From the NCBI RefSeq assembly GCF_003268775.1, contig NZ_QLSU01000030.1, forward strand, positions 1-64,000: DNA of 64,000 bases, given 5' to 3'. Shown here one piece after another: positions 17,050 to 25,629 of the stretch. The position numbers and the translations under genes were made by a program. The notes under the pieces were generated by a model, which saw only the letters and a program-made list of their open reading frames with translations, did no database searches and had not been told where the DNA came from. Position 1 is the first letter of the stretch, and each line of letters starts with the position of its first letter. The DNA comes from Paraburkholderia unamae. GTDB lineage: Bacteria; Pseudomonadota; Gammaproteobacteria; Burkholderiales; Burkholderiaceae.

Positions 17050-18032
17050 GCTTCTCGCCCGACTTCTCCCTGCCGTGGCTGCTGGCCTTGCTGCCGCTCG
17101 CGTTGCTGCCGCTGTTGCCAAGGCGCGGCGACGCGCTGGTGTTCCCCTCGCTCGCATGGCTGCCCGCCGATCGCCTCGGGTGCTGGATGGGCTGGATCGC
17201 ACAGGGCGGCGCGGTCATCGCGATGCTGGCGATCATCGTCGGGCTTGCCGGTCCCGGGCGGCCGCACCGGCAAGTGCTGCGCACCGGCAGCGGCGCGCAG
17301 ATCCTGATTCTGATGGACCGCAGCGCGAGCATGGACGAAACGATGAACAGCAAGGGAGTGGGCGCGCCCGTGGGCGAATCGAAAAGCCATGTCGCGCGCG
17401 CTTCGCTCACGCAATTCGTCGCCCAGCGCCCGCACGACCAACTGGCCTTCATGATGTTCGGCACGAGCGCGCTGCTGGTCATGCCGTTCACCTACGATCA
17501 CCCGGTGATCGACGCGGCGATCGCGGGCACGGCGGTGGGGCGCGGCATGCCGGATACGCAGCTCGATCGCGGGCTGCTCACGGCCATCGGCGAGTTCGAC
17601 GGGCGGCACGCGTCGGGCCGCCGCGCGATCGTGCTCGTGTCCGATGGCGGCGCGCGGCTCGACGAGCGCGTGCAACGGCTCGTGCGCGACGGGCTGCTGC
17701 GCGACCAGATCGCGCTTTACTTCATCTATTTGCGCAGCAGCGTGTACAGCCCCGACCTGAACGCCGCCGCGCCCGCGAGCGGGGCATCGGCCGAGGCCGA
17801 ACTGCATCGCTACTTTTCCTCCCTGAGTACGCCTTACCGTCTTTTTCAGGCCGGCAACGCGAAGGCGATGAAGGACGCCATGGCCGAAATCAACCGGCAG
17901 CAAAACGCGCGGACCACGTTCGTCGAGCATGTGCCGCGCCAGGATCTGAGTCCGTATTGCTTCGCCGTGGCGCTCGCGGCCTGCGCGCTGCTCGTCTTGC
18001 TGCGGGTGTTTCAGGTGCGGGGCTGGTCGTGA
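17046..18032 (+). CDS. mxaC: MxaC-like membrane vWA protein
   Basis: 328 residues, ATGA overlap with mxaA. Topology: N-terminal membrane helix (about 8-25), second helix (about 52-69), a von Willebrand A domain with MIDAS motif D91-R-S-A-S95, and a C-terminal helix (about 303-320). This BatA-like layout is typical of MxaC, which works with MxaA, K and L in metal insertion into methanol dehydrogenase. The vWA domain is expected to bind a divalent cation. Confidence 0.9.
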   Translation: MSFSPDFSLPWLLALLPLALLPLLPRRGDALVFPSLAWLPADRLGCWMGWIAQGGAVIAMLAIIVGLAGPGRPHRQVLRTGSGAQILILMDRSASMDETMNSKGVGAPVGESKSHVARASLTQFVAQRPHDQLAFMMFGTSALLVMPFTYDHPVIDAAIAGTAVGRGMPDTQLDRGLLTAIGEFDGRHASGRRAIVLVSDGGARLDERVQRLVRDGLLRDQIALYFIYLRSSVYSPDLNAAAPASGASAEAELHRYFSSLSTPYRLFQAGNAKAMKDAMAEINRQQNARTTFVEHVPRQDLSPYCFAVALAACALLVLLRVFQVRGWS

Positions 18033-18604
18033 AGCGCGCGTCGGTTCACCTCATGTTCGCGGCGCTCGCGCTGGCCTGCGCCGGGGTGGCGGCCTACGAC
18101 GGGCTGCGCCTGCTGCGCGCGCAGCAGATCAACGAGGCGGTGACGGCTGCCGCGCATTCCGCGCAGGCGAAGGGCGCGCCGCGCGCTGCGGCCCAAGGCG
18201 AAGCGGTCCAAGGCGAAGCGCGCGAAGTGCGGCTCGCGCACGCGGTCGCGCTCTCGAAGCAGGGCGCGTACGATGCGGCGGCTCCGCTGTTCGAATCGCT
18301 GGTTCGCGACGGCCCGCTCGACGCGGCCGGCCGCGCGGCGCTGTTCGATCTCGGCAACCTGTATCTGCGCGAAGGAATTGGCCACGGCGCGCCGGGCACG
18401 ATCGTCGCACCCCCGATGATCGAGGAGGCCAAGGCGCGCTATCGCGCGTTGCTGCGCGACGATCCGGACGACTGGGACGCGCGCTACAACCTCGAACGCG
18501 CGCTGTGGCTCGCGCCCGAAACGCGCACCGCCGCCGACAAGCCCAACATCACGGAGCAGCACGACGTGAAGGTGCACGACCCGCAGAGCAAGGATCTGCC
18601 GTGA
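18029..18604 (+). CDS. mxaK: MxaK-like protein with TPR-like region
   Basis: 191 residues from a GTG at 18029 that overlaps the mxaC stop. It has one N-terminal membrane anchor (about residues 8-23) and a helical repeat region (ALFDLGNLYLREG, then ARYRALLRDDPDDWDARYNLERALWLAPE) resembling tetratricopeptide repeats. In known clusters MxaK sits between MxaC and MxaL and is needed for metal insertion. An internal QGEAVQGEA duplication occurs in the linker. Its stop overlaps the mxaL start. Confidence 0.87.
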   Translation: MKRASVHLMFAALALACAGVAAYDGLRLLRAQQINEAVTAAAHSAQAKGAPRAAAQGEAVQGEAREVRLAHAVALSKQGAYDAAAPLFESLVRDGPLDAAGRAALFDLGNLYLREGIGHGAPGTIVAPPMIEEAKARYRALLRDDPDDWDARYNLERALWLAPETRTAADKPNITEQHDVKVHDPQSKDLP

Positions 18605-19542
18605 GCTTCGCGGCGCGCGTGCGCGGGCTTTTCGCGGGGCCTCACTGGAAGATTCCGGCCGCGTGCCTGTTGCTGGCCGCAGCGGTGAGCATGCCCAGCG
18701 TGGCCGTGCCGCGCGATACGTCGAGCGTCATCGTCACGTTCGACATCACGCAAAGCATGAGCGTCGAGGACGTCGCGATGGACGGCGTGCCGACGAGCCG
18801 CATCGCCTTCGCGCGCGCGGCGATGCGCGACGCGTTGGGGCAATTGCCATGCGGCTCGAAAGTCGGCTGGGGCGCGTTCACGGGACAGCGGACGATGCTG
18901 CTGCTGCCGCCCGTCGAAGTCTGCGGCAACTACGACGCGCTGCTGTCGTCGCTGGAGCGCATCGACGGGCACATGCGCTGGACCAACTGGAGCCGCATTG
19001 CCGAGGGGGGCGTTTATTCGGCGGTGCGCGCGGCGCAGGACGTGGGACACGGCGCGGCCGTGCTGTTCGTCACCGACGGCCAGGAAGCGCCGCCGCTCCT
19101 GCACGCCGACACGCTCGCGCGCGACATCAATCCGGGCGGCGTCAAAGGCTGGCTGATCGGCGTGGGCGGCGACCAGGCCGTGCCGATTCCGCGCACGGAC
19201 GACAACGGCCGCCGCATGGGCTACTGGCGCGCCGAGGACGTGATCCAGGTGCCGGAGCAGGATCGCGCGGCCACGACCGGGCCGAGCCACGAGGAGTTGT
19301 CGGCTTTGCAGGGCCACTACCTGGAGTCGGTTGCCGGGCACATCGGCTTTCGCTACCGCCGGCTGACGGGGGCCGATTCGTTGCGCGACGCCATGCTGGA
19401 CGCGCGGCTCGCCCACCGCGAACCCGTGCCGACGGACCTGCGCTGGTGTCCCGCGCTGCTGGCGTTGCTGATGCTCGTCTGGCGCTTCTTGCCGCCGGTG
19501 GCGCGCGGCCGGGCGAAGCAAAGCACTCGTCCCGGCGGCTGA
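18601..19542 (+). CDS. mxaL: MxaL-like membrane vWA protein
   Basis: 313 residues from a GTG at 18601 overlapping mxaK. A hydrophobic N-terminal segment (about 19-37) is followed by a vWA domain whose MIDAS-like motif is D48-I-T-Q-S52, with Thr in place of the usual first Ser. Two cysteines (CGSK, VCGN) follow and a C-terminal helix (CPALLALLMLVWRFL) ends the protein. With MxaC it forms a pair of membrane vWA proteins. It is the last gene of the xox/mxa run; 142 bp without a gene separate it from the amidohydrolase gene. Confidence 0.88.
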   Translation: MSFAARVRGLFAGPHWKIPAACLLLAAAVSMPSVAVPRDTSSVIVTFDITQSMSVEDVAMDGVPTSRIAFARAAMRDALGQLPCGSKVGWGAFTGQRTMLLLPPVEVCGNYDALLSSLERIDGHMRWTNWSRIAEGGVYSAVRAAQDVGHGAAVLFVTDGQEAPPLLHADTLARDINPGGVKGWLIGVGGDQAVPIPRTDDNGRRMGYWRAEDVIQVPEQDRAATTGPSHEELSALQGHYLESVAGHIGFRYRRLTGADSLRDAMLDARLAHREPVPTDLRWCPALLALLMLVWRFLPPVARGRAKQSTRPGG

Positions 19543-19684
19543 GCGGCCCGCGCCGCGCCTATCGGGAAAATGAATGTGACCCATTCCAACATTTAATTTG
19601 TGGATGACGGCGGGATCCGATAGCTTATGGAGGTCCATTTCCCCTGGGGCGCGCAGCGTGGCCCCCACCCGCCGAGGCACATTC

Positions 19685-20902
19685 ATGATCGACCGCGTAT
19701 TCGTCAACGCCGTGGGCGCTGACGGCAAGCCCATCAATCTCGCGGTGCGTGACGGGCGCTTCGTCAGCATCGGCCCGGAGCGCGTGGAGACGGGCGGCGC
19801 AGAGGTCGTGGACCTGAAGGGCCGCCTCGTGCTGCCGGGTTTCGTCGACGGCCATATCCACCTCGACAAGAGCTTCGTGGGCGACCGTTGGCGCGCGCAT
19901 CGCGCCGCCGCGACGCTGCGCGAGCGCCTTGCCGCCGAAAAAGAGGCGCTCGCGAGCGCGGCGCCCATCGCGCAGCGCGCCGAAGCGCTGATCCGCCAGG
20001 CCGCGTCGTTCGGCACGATGGCCATGCGCAGTCACGTCGACGTCGATGCGACGACCGGGCTGACCCATCTCCATGCCGTCATGGAAGCGCGCGAAAAATG
20101 GCGCGATGTCGTGGACATCGAACTCGTGGCCTTTCCGCAGGCGGGCGTGGTGTCGTGCCCCGGCACCGCCGATCTGCTCGACGCCGCCGTGCGCGAGGGC
20201 GCCGAGGTCGTGGGCGGCATCGACCCGACCACGCTCGACGGCGACGCTGGGCGCCAGCTCGATATCGTCTTTGGCATTGCGCAGAAGCACGGCGTGAAGA
20301 TCGACATTCATCTGCATGAGCCGGGCGAGCAGGGCGTCGAGCAGTTGCATCGCATCGCCGCGCGCACCCGCGCGGGGGGCTTGGCGGGCAAGGTGACGGT
20401 GAGCCACGCCTACGCGTTGGGCGATGTCGACGCTGCGCCGCTTGGGCGCGTGGCCGACGCGCTGGCCGAAGCGGGCGTTTCGATCATGACGAACGCGCCC
20501 GGCGACCGCGCCTTTCCGCCGGTGCTGGCGCTGCGCGCGGCGGGCGTGCGCGTGTTCACCGGCAACGACAACATTCAGGACGCGTGGTGGCCGTACGGCA
20601 ACGGCGACATGCTCCAGCGCGCCATGCTGGTGGGCTATCGCTCCGGCTTCTATACCGACGAAGCGCTGCTAGTCGCGTTGGACATGGCGACCGAGGCCGG
20701 CGCGGCCGTGCTCGGCAAGCCGGGCTACGGCCTGAAGGCCGGCAACGAAGCATCGTTCGTTATCCTGAAGGCCGAGAACGCGGCGGCGGCCGTGGCAGCC
20801 GCGCCCGCCGAGCGCGTCATCGTTCGACGCGGGCGGTTCGAGAACGACGCAGCCCGTCTGCAATTCGAACCCGCGACGCCCGCGTGCGCGCAGCACGGCT
20901 GA
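19685..20902 (+). CDS. Cytosine-deaminase-like amidohydrolase
   Basis: 405 residues. Metal-dependent amidohydrolase fold: GFVDGHIHLDK with the first His-x-His pair, SHVDVDATTGLTHL, DIHLHEPGE with the His/Glu of the active site, VSHAYALGD and FTGNDNIQDAWWPYGNGDML with the conserved Asp. This is the N-isopropylammelide/cytosine deaminase branch, acting on C-N bonds of ring compounds. The ATG at 19685 gives MIDRVFV and fits the family start. It is 71 bp before a ureidoglycine-aminohydrolase-like gene and faces a second amidohydrolase of the same family. The natural substrate is not known. Confidence 0.85.
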   Translation: MIDRVFVNAVGADGKPINLAVRDGRFVSIGPERVETGGAEVVDLKGRLVLPGFVDGHIHLDKSFVGDRWRAHRAAATLRERLAAEKEALASAAPIAQRAEALIRQAASFGTMAMRSHVDVDATTGLTHLHAVMEAREKWRDVVDIELVAFPQAGVVSCPGTADLLDAAVREGAEVVGGIDPTTLDGDAGRQLDIVFGIAQKHGVKIDIHLHEPGEQGVEQLHRIAARTRAGGLAGKVTVSHAYALGDVDAAPLGRVADALAEAGVSIMTNAPGDRAFPPVLALRAAGVRVFTGNDNIQDAWWPYGNGDMLQRAMLVGYRSGFYTDEALLVALDMATEAGAAVLGKPGYGLKAGNEASFVILKAENAAAAVAAAPAERVIVRRGRFENDAARLQFEPATPACAQHG

Positions 20903-20973
20903 TTATCCCCGGCGCCGCCCACGCGCGGCGCGCTTCCTGAAAACGCGTCATCCCACTACACGGAGCGTACCGA

Positions 20974-21825
20974 GTGTCATCGCGTCCCTACTATGCACCG
21001 CACGGCGGCCATCCGCCCCAGACCGAACTGCTGACCGATCGCGCCATGTTCACCGAAGCGTATGCGGTCATTCCGAAAGGCGTGCTGCGCGACATTGTCA
21101 CGAGCTATCTGCCGTTCTGGGAGCAGACGCGCCTGTGGGTGCTCGCGCGTCCGCTCTCCGGCTTCGCCGAAACGTTTTCGCAGTACATCATGGAAGTGGG
21201 GCCCGGCGGCGGCAGCGAGCGCCCGGAACTCGATGAAGCGGCGCAAGGCGTGCTTTTCGTGGTGGAAGGCGAGATCGTGCTGACGCTCGACGGCGTCGAG
21301 CACCGGCTCGTGCCTGGCGGCTATGCATACATCGCGCCGCGCGCGAACTGGTCGTTGCGCAATCGCGGTGCGGACTGCGCGCGCTTTCACTGGATTCGTA
21401 AGCATTACGAAGGAGTGGAAGGCGTGCCCGCACCCGAGTCGTTCGTGACGAACGAGCGCGACGTCGAGCCGGTTCCCATGCCCGGCACAGAGGGTCGTTG
21501 GGTGACGACGCGCTTTGTCGACATGAGCGACATGCGTCACGACATGCACGTCAATATCGTCACGTTCGAGCCGGGCGGCGTGATTCCGTTCGCGGAAACG
21601 CATGTGATGGAGCACGGCCTGTACGTGCTGGAAGGCAAGGCCGTCTATCGGCTCAACCAGGACTGGGTCGAGGTCGAAGCCGGCGATTTCATGTGGCTGC
21701 GCGCGTTCTGCCCGCAGGCCTGCTATGCGGGCGGGCCGTCGCGCTTCCGGTATCTGCTGTACAAGGATGTGAACCGGCACATGAAGCTCACGCTCGGTGC
21801 GGCGGGTGGGAACCGGGGCAAATAG
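20974..21825 (+). CDS. allE: (S)-ureidoglycine aminohydrolase-like bicupin
   Basis: 283 residues from a GTG at 20974 preceded by GGAG. Two cupin halves: the first around TFSQYIMEVGPGGGSERPELDEAAQGVLFVVEG, the second around NIVTFEPGGVIPFAETHVMEHGLYVLEGK, which carries the Glu and His manganese ligands (E, H, H) typical of AllE/UGlyAH. The enzyme releases ammonia from ureidoglycine in allantoin breakdown. No other allantoin genes are visible, so it may serve a related ureide. It is 12 bp from the convergent amidohydrolase. Confidence 0.85.
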   Translation: MSSRPYYAPHGGHPPQTELLTDRAMFTEAYAVIPKGVLRDIVTSYLPFWEQTRLWVLARPLSGFAETFSQYIMEVGPGGGSERPELDEAAQGVLFVVEGEIVLTLDGVEHRLVPGGYAYIAPRANWSLRNRGADCARFHWIRKHYEGVEGVPAPESFVTNERDVEPVPMPGTEGRWVTTRFVDMSDMRHDMHVNIVTFEPGGVIPFAETHVMEHGLYVLEGKAVYRLNQDWVEVEAGDFMWLRAFCPQACYAGGPSRFRYLLYKDVNRHMKLTLGAAGGNRGK

Positions 21826-21836
21826 CCACGGCGCGG

Positions 21837-23048
21837 TTACGTTGCGCTGATCAACGCACCGACCAACGCACCATCGCGGGCAACGATGCGCCCGCCGGCC
21901 ACCACCAGCTTGCGCGGTGGCCGTGCGACCACGGCATGCGCAACGGTTTCGGCTTCCACCAGCACGAGGTCGGCGCGCGCGCCCGCGTGCAGGCCATAGT
22001 CGGCGAAACCGCAGCCGCGCGCGGCGGCCGTGCTCACGCAGTCGAACGCCATTGCCAGCTCGTCGTCGCGGCGCAGATCGTAGCGCATGCCGATCAGCAT
22101 CGCGCGTTCGAGCATGTCGGGCATGCCGTACGGCGTCCATGTATCGCGGATGCCGTCGTTGCCGCCGAAGATCGTCACGCCCAGTTCGCGGCAGCGCTTG
22201 AGCGGCGGAACGGGGCGCGAAGGCGGCGCGCTCGTGAGCAGCGCCACGTCAAGACGCGCGAGGCGCTCCAGCAGCGGCTCGGGTTGCGGCAGCGCGCCGA
22301 GACAGAACGCATGGCTTACCACGACCCGCCCTTGCATGCCCGTCGCTTCCACGCGATCGAGCAGCAGTTTCAACGTGAACGCGCCAACTTCGCCAGGCTC
22401 GTGAAGATGAATATCGATGGGCTTGCCGTGACGCACCGCCTGCGCGAAGGTGGCGTCCAGCGAAGCCACGGGATCGCCGTCGATCAAGGCGGGGTCGAGC
22501 GCGCCGAGCACGTCGGCGCCGGCCGCGAGCGCGCGCTCAAGCCATTCCTGGGTGCCGGGGCGCACCAGCATGCCCGACTGCGGAAACGCGACGATCTGCA
22601 TGTCCAGCACGTCGCGCAGCGCGTGGCGCGTTTCGAGCACGCCTTCGAGGTAGCGCAGGCCCGCGTCGGTGTCGATGTCCACATGGGTGCGCAGGCGCGT
22701 GGTGCCCGCCGCCACGAACGCGCGCGCAAGCGCGAGCGACTGCACGCCCGCATCGTGCGCCGAGGTCTTGCGCCATGCGCGCTCGTTCTCGATGCGATCG
22801 ACGAGATTGGGGCCGACTTCGTTGCGATACCAGGCACGGCCCCAGTGGGTTTTGTCGAGGTGGGTATGGCCTTCGACGAAGCCCGGCAGCAGCAGCGCGC
22901 CGCCGCCGTCTTCGGTCGCCGCGCCCGGCGGCGGTGTCAGGTTCGGGCCGAGCGCCTCGATGTGCCCGTTCGCTATCGAAACGGACACGGCCTCGCCCGT
23001 GGGCAGGCGGACATTGGAAAGCAGGAGAGGGCGAGTGGCGGAGGTCAT
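21837..23048 (-). CDS. Second cytosine-deaminase-like amidohydrolase
   Basis: 403 residues with the same metal-site blocks as the upstream amidohydrolase: GFVEGHTHLDKTHWGR, RTHVDIDTDAGLRYL, DIHLHEPGE, VSHAFCLG and FGGNDGIRDTWTPYGMPDMLE. It is a paralogue of the 19.7-kb gene on the opposite strand. Together with the bicupin the pair suggests a catabolic unit for a cyclic N-containing compound with two successive hydrolytic deaminations or ring openings. The ATG at 23048 gives MTSATRPL. It diverges from a LysR gene 259 bp away. Confidence 0.85.
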   Translation of the reverse strand: MTSATRPLLLSNVRLPTGEAVSVSIANGHIEALGPNLTPPPGAATEDGGGALLLPGFVEGHTHLDKTHWGRAWYRNEVGPNLVDRIENERAWRKTSAHDAGVQSLALARAFVAAGTTRLRTHVDIDTDAGLRYLEGVLETRHALRDVLDMQIVAFPQSGMLVRPGTQEWLERALAAGADVLGALDPALIDGDPVASLDATFAQAVRHGKPIDIHLHEPGEVGAFTLKLLLDRVEATGMQGRVVVSHAFCLGALPQPEPLLERLARLDVALLTSAPPSRPVPPLKRCRELGVTIFGGNDGIRDTWTPYGMPDMLERAMLIGMRYDLRRDDELAMAFDCVSTAAARGCGFADYGLHAGARADLVLVEAETVAHAVVARPPRKLVVAGGRIVARDGALVGALISAT

Positions 23049-23307
23049 GCCGGTTCCACTGAAATGATCATGGGGTCGCGCAGCGCGCGATGCTTTGCGG
23101 CTGCCGAGAAGCGTTGAGGCGCGCCACGACAGGTCGCCGCGGGCACGGTGCCATGTTAGCGGCGACTCGCGGCATGCAGAAGTTAAATGTTCTAATGCAT
23201 ACCAGTGCACAATTGAATACATTGGGGCATTTCGCAGGCGGCGAGACTGCCCGCATTCATGCCGCGCGACGGAAGACGGCATAGGCATTCGACAGACAAT
23301 TCATCCA

Positions 23308-24183
23308 ATGAAAGGCAACGCGAAAGGACATAGGCCGCTGTTCGATCTGGATCTGCTGCGCGCGATCGTCATGGTGGCGGACTGCGGTTCGTTCACGGCC
23401 GCTTCGGCGCGACTGCACTCCACACAGTCGACGGTGAGCCAGAAAGTGCGCCGCCTGGAAGACATGGCCGGGCACAAGCTGCTGGAGCGCGGCAGCCGCG
23501 AAGTGCAGCCGACCGACGCGGGCGAGACGCTGCTCGCCTACGCGCGGCGCATGCTGGCGCTCAACGACGAAATGATCGAATCGTTGGCGGGCGCGAGCGT
23601 GGGCTTGACGGTGCGCCTGGGCGTGCCGGAGGACTTCGTTGGCGGACCGACGACGCATATGCTCGCGGCGTTCAATCGCAAGCATCCACAGGTGAAGCTC
23701 GAAGTGACGAGCGGATTGAGCCGCGACGTCGCCAGCAGCTACGACCGCGGCGATCTCGACATCGCGCTCGTGAAGCAGCGGCGCAACAGCCGCGAAGCGG
23801 TGGCGAGCTGGCCGGAGCAACTGCGCTGGATCGACAGCGCGAAGCATCCGTCGATCCTGCTCGATCCGGTTCCGCTGGTCGCCTTCCCGCCGCGCGGACT
23901 CTATCGCGACGACATGACCAATGCGATCGAGGGGCTCGGGCGACGCTGGCGCATGAGCTTCATCAGTTCGAGCCTGAGCGGCATTCAGGCCGCGGTGGCC
24001 GACGGCCTTGGCATCAGCCTGCTGCCGGCGCGCTCGGTGACCGCCGAGCACGCCGTTCTGACACAGGAAAGCGGGCTGCCTGCGATCGAGACGATGGACA
24101 TTGCATTGCTGCACCGGCCCACGGCCGATCAGGTCGTCAAGGAGTTGGCGAAGATGTTGTCGCGCATGCTCGCGACGCCTTGA
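23308..24183 (+). CDS. LysR-family regulator, divergent from amidohydrolase
   Basis: 291 residues. HTH at about 12-72 (FDLDLLRAIVMVADCGSFTAASARLHSTQSTVSQKVRRLE), then an effector domain (VRLGVPEDFVGG, ISLLPARSV). Start chosen at 23308; a longer in-frame extension to 23095 covers the promoter region. Divergent layout implies control of the amidohydrolase gene and itself. The intergenic 23049-23307 is AT-richer near 23180-23225, the likely operator/promoter area. Confidence 0.88.
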   Translation: MKGNAKGHRPLFDLDLLRAIVMVADCGSFTAASARLHSTQSTVSQKVRRLEDMAGHKLLERGSREVQPTDAGETLLAYARRMLALNDEMIESLAGASVGLTVRLGVPEDFVGGPTTHMLAAFNRKHPQVKLEVTSGLSRDVASSYDRGDLDIALVKQRRNSREAVASWPEQLRWIDSAKHPSILLDPVPLVAFPPRGLYRDDMTNAIEGLGRRWRMSFISSSLSGIQAAVADGLGISLLPARSVTAEHAVLTQESGLPAIETMDIALLHRPTADQVVKELAKMLSRMLATP

Positions 24184-24236
24184 ATTCCATCACCTTTTCC
24201 ATTGATTCGGATATCGAATTAATGGCCGGGCGGCGA

Positions 24237-24713
24237 TCAATCCACGTCGTCGGTTTGCGCCATGCCTTCAAGGTTCGCCTGCAATGTCATGATGACGCGA
24301 TGCGCGGCCTCGATTTCCTTCACGGTCAACCCATCGGAGAGGCGGTTGACCCAGGGGCCCTGAAGTTTCATCGCGGCGTTGAAGGCTTGCCTTCCTTCGT
24401 CGGTCAAAACGACTAGCTGCGCGCGGCGATGGTGCGGGTTCGCCTCGAAGCGGACGAGGCCGTCCTGCGCCAGGTCGTTCACGATCCGCTGCACGTTCTG
24501 GCGATTGGCCCCCAGATCCCGCGCGATCCATGCCACGGGTTGCGGTTGCTGCGCCGCTGCGATGGCGCCAAGCATCTGCCAGCGTGCGCTTGTGAGGCCG
24601 AGTCCCGCGACCAGACGATCCCCCGAGGTCAACAGCCCCCCGTTGAGACGGAAGAGATCCATGATGATGCCGGTGAGGCACTCACCGGCGGGCGTTCTCG
24701 CTGTCTTGCGCAT
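24237..24713 (-). CDS. MarR-family transcriptional regulator
   Basis: 158 residues. Winged HTH of MarR type: LTSARWQMLGAIAAAQQPQPVAWIARDLGANRQNVQRIVNDLAQDGLVRFEANPHHRRAQLVVLTDEGR, with flanking dimerisation helices. It is divergently transcribed from a small monooxygenase-like gene. A perfect palindrome lies 16 bp from its start codon, so it very probably represses both itself and its neighbour. The ligand is unknown. Confidence 0.92.
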   Translation of the reverse strand: MRKTARTPAGECLTGIIMDLFRLNGGLLTSGDRLVAGLGLTSARWQMLGAIAAAQQPQPVAWIARDLGANRQNVQRIVNDLAQDGLVRFEANPHHRRAQLVVLTDEGRQAFNAAMKLQGPWVNRLSDGLTVKEIEAAHRVIMTLQANLEGMAQTDDVD

Positions 24714-24729
24714 AGGTCATGATCGTTTC

Positions 24730-24753
24730 AAATTGACATCATCGTGTCAATTT
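24730..24753. promoter_or_regulatory. MarR operator palindrome
   Basis: A perfect inverted repeat AAATTGACA-N6-TGTCAATTT lies between the divergent MarR and monooxygenase-like genes. Each half contains TTGACA, a consensus -35 box, so binding would block promoters. The size and position fit a MarR dimer. Confidence 0.75.
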
Positions 24754-24820
24754 ACTATAAATCGATCAGGTCAGGTTGAACTCAGTTTGCATATAGGACC
24801 TGCGCACCAAGGAGCGAATC

Positions 24821-25189
24821 ATGTTGCAGTTACGACCCCTCGATCCGTCGTTCCCGATCGAACGTCAGCTTGCTACCGACGCGGCGCCCGCCGTGCTCGT
24901 GAACCTCTTCACGCTGGCTGTGGACGATGAGCCGAAGTTCCTCGACGCCTGGCGAAACGACGCGGCGTTCATGAAGCAACAACCCGGGTTTATTTCCGCG
25001 CAACTTCATCGCGCACTCGGTGAGAACGCGACGTATCTGAATTACGCGGTATGGGAATCGACGGCGCACTTTCGGGCGGCGTTTTCGCACCCGGCGTTCC
25101 GCTCCAGCCTCGCGGCTTATCCTTCCTCGGTGTGCGCGTCACCGCATCTGTTCCGGAAGGCGGGTGTGGAGGGGATTTGTGATGCCTAG
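24821..25189 (+). CDS. Antibiotic biosynthesis monooxygenase (ABM)-domain protein
   Basis: 122 residues. Dimeric ferredoxin-like ABM fold: VLVNLFTLAVDDEPKFLDAWRNDAAFMKQQPGFISAQLHRAL, then YLNYAVWESTAHFRAAFSHPAFR. Such small proteins oxidise quinol-like or heme-like substrates without added cofactor, or act as stress proteins. Divergent from and probably repressed by the adjacent MarR regulator. The ATG follows AAGGAG. Substrate unknown. Confidence 0.88.
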   Translation: MLQLRPLDPSFPIERQLATDAAPAVLVNLFTLAVDDEPKFLDAWRNDAAFMKQQPGFISAQLHRALGENATYLNYAVWESTAHFRAAFSHPAFRSSLAAYPSSVCASPHLFRKAGVEGICDA

Positions 25190-25242
25190 AACGCTTCGCT
25201 TGATGGGGTGTGCCCCCAAGTAGCGTTTCAGGCGATGTTGAA

Positions 25243-25265
25243 GCGGGCGCAATGGCTGCGCCCGC
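25243..25265. terminator. Hairpin between convergent genes
   Basis: Perfect 9-bp stem (GCGGGCGCA / TGCGCCCGC) with a 5-base loop between the ends of the ABM-domain gene and the DUF1488-like gene. No T-run follows on either strand, so efficiency is uncertain. Confidence 0.5.
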
Positions 25266-25270
25266 CTGTG

Positions 25271-25531
25271 TCATTCGAGGTCGCGCGTCTCCAGTTCGAA
25301 CGATTGACCGCCGTTTTTCTCCAGCACGTTTCGAGCGGCTTTCTCGATGCTCGGGCGGTTGGCCTCGAAGGCGCTCAACAGCGCGCGCGCCGACGTGCCG
25401 GTGTTGCCGAACCGGTCGTTCAGCGCGTCCAGCGAGACGCTGCACCATACGGGGTGGTTGTCGACGTGTGCCTCGAACGCCACGCGCGCGGCCGCCACGG
25501 CGTGGCGGCGGCTCGTAAATTCGATTCTCAT
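25271..25531 (-). CDS. DUF1488-like small protein
   Basis: 86 residues: MRIEFTSRRHAV start, VWCSVSLDALNDRFG central block, then SIEKAARNVLEKNG helix. This matches the layout of small Burkholderia/Pseudomonas proteins of the DUF1488 kind, which have no known function. No signal peptide or membrane segment. It faces the ABM gene tail to tail and is followed upstream by the broken secreted gene. Confidence 0.7.
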   Translation of the reverse strand: MRIEFTSRRHAVAAARVAFEAHVDNHPVWCSVSLDALNDRFGNTGTSARALLSAFEANRPSIEKAARNVLEKNGGQSFELETRDLE

Positions 25532-25629
25532 CTCGGTCCTCCGTGTGCTTCGTTGGCAAATGGCCAGGGTCCGCTATCAGCGTGAACTGGCCCTGGAAGT
25601 GCTCTTGGGGCGGGGCGAATGCCGTCGCG

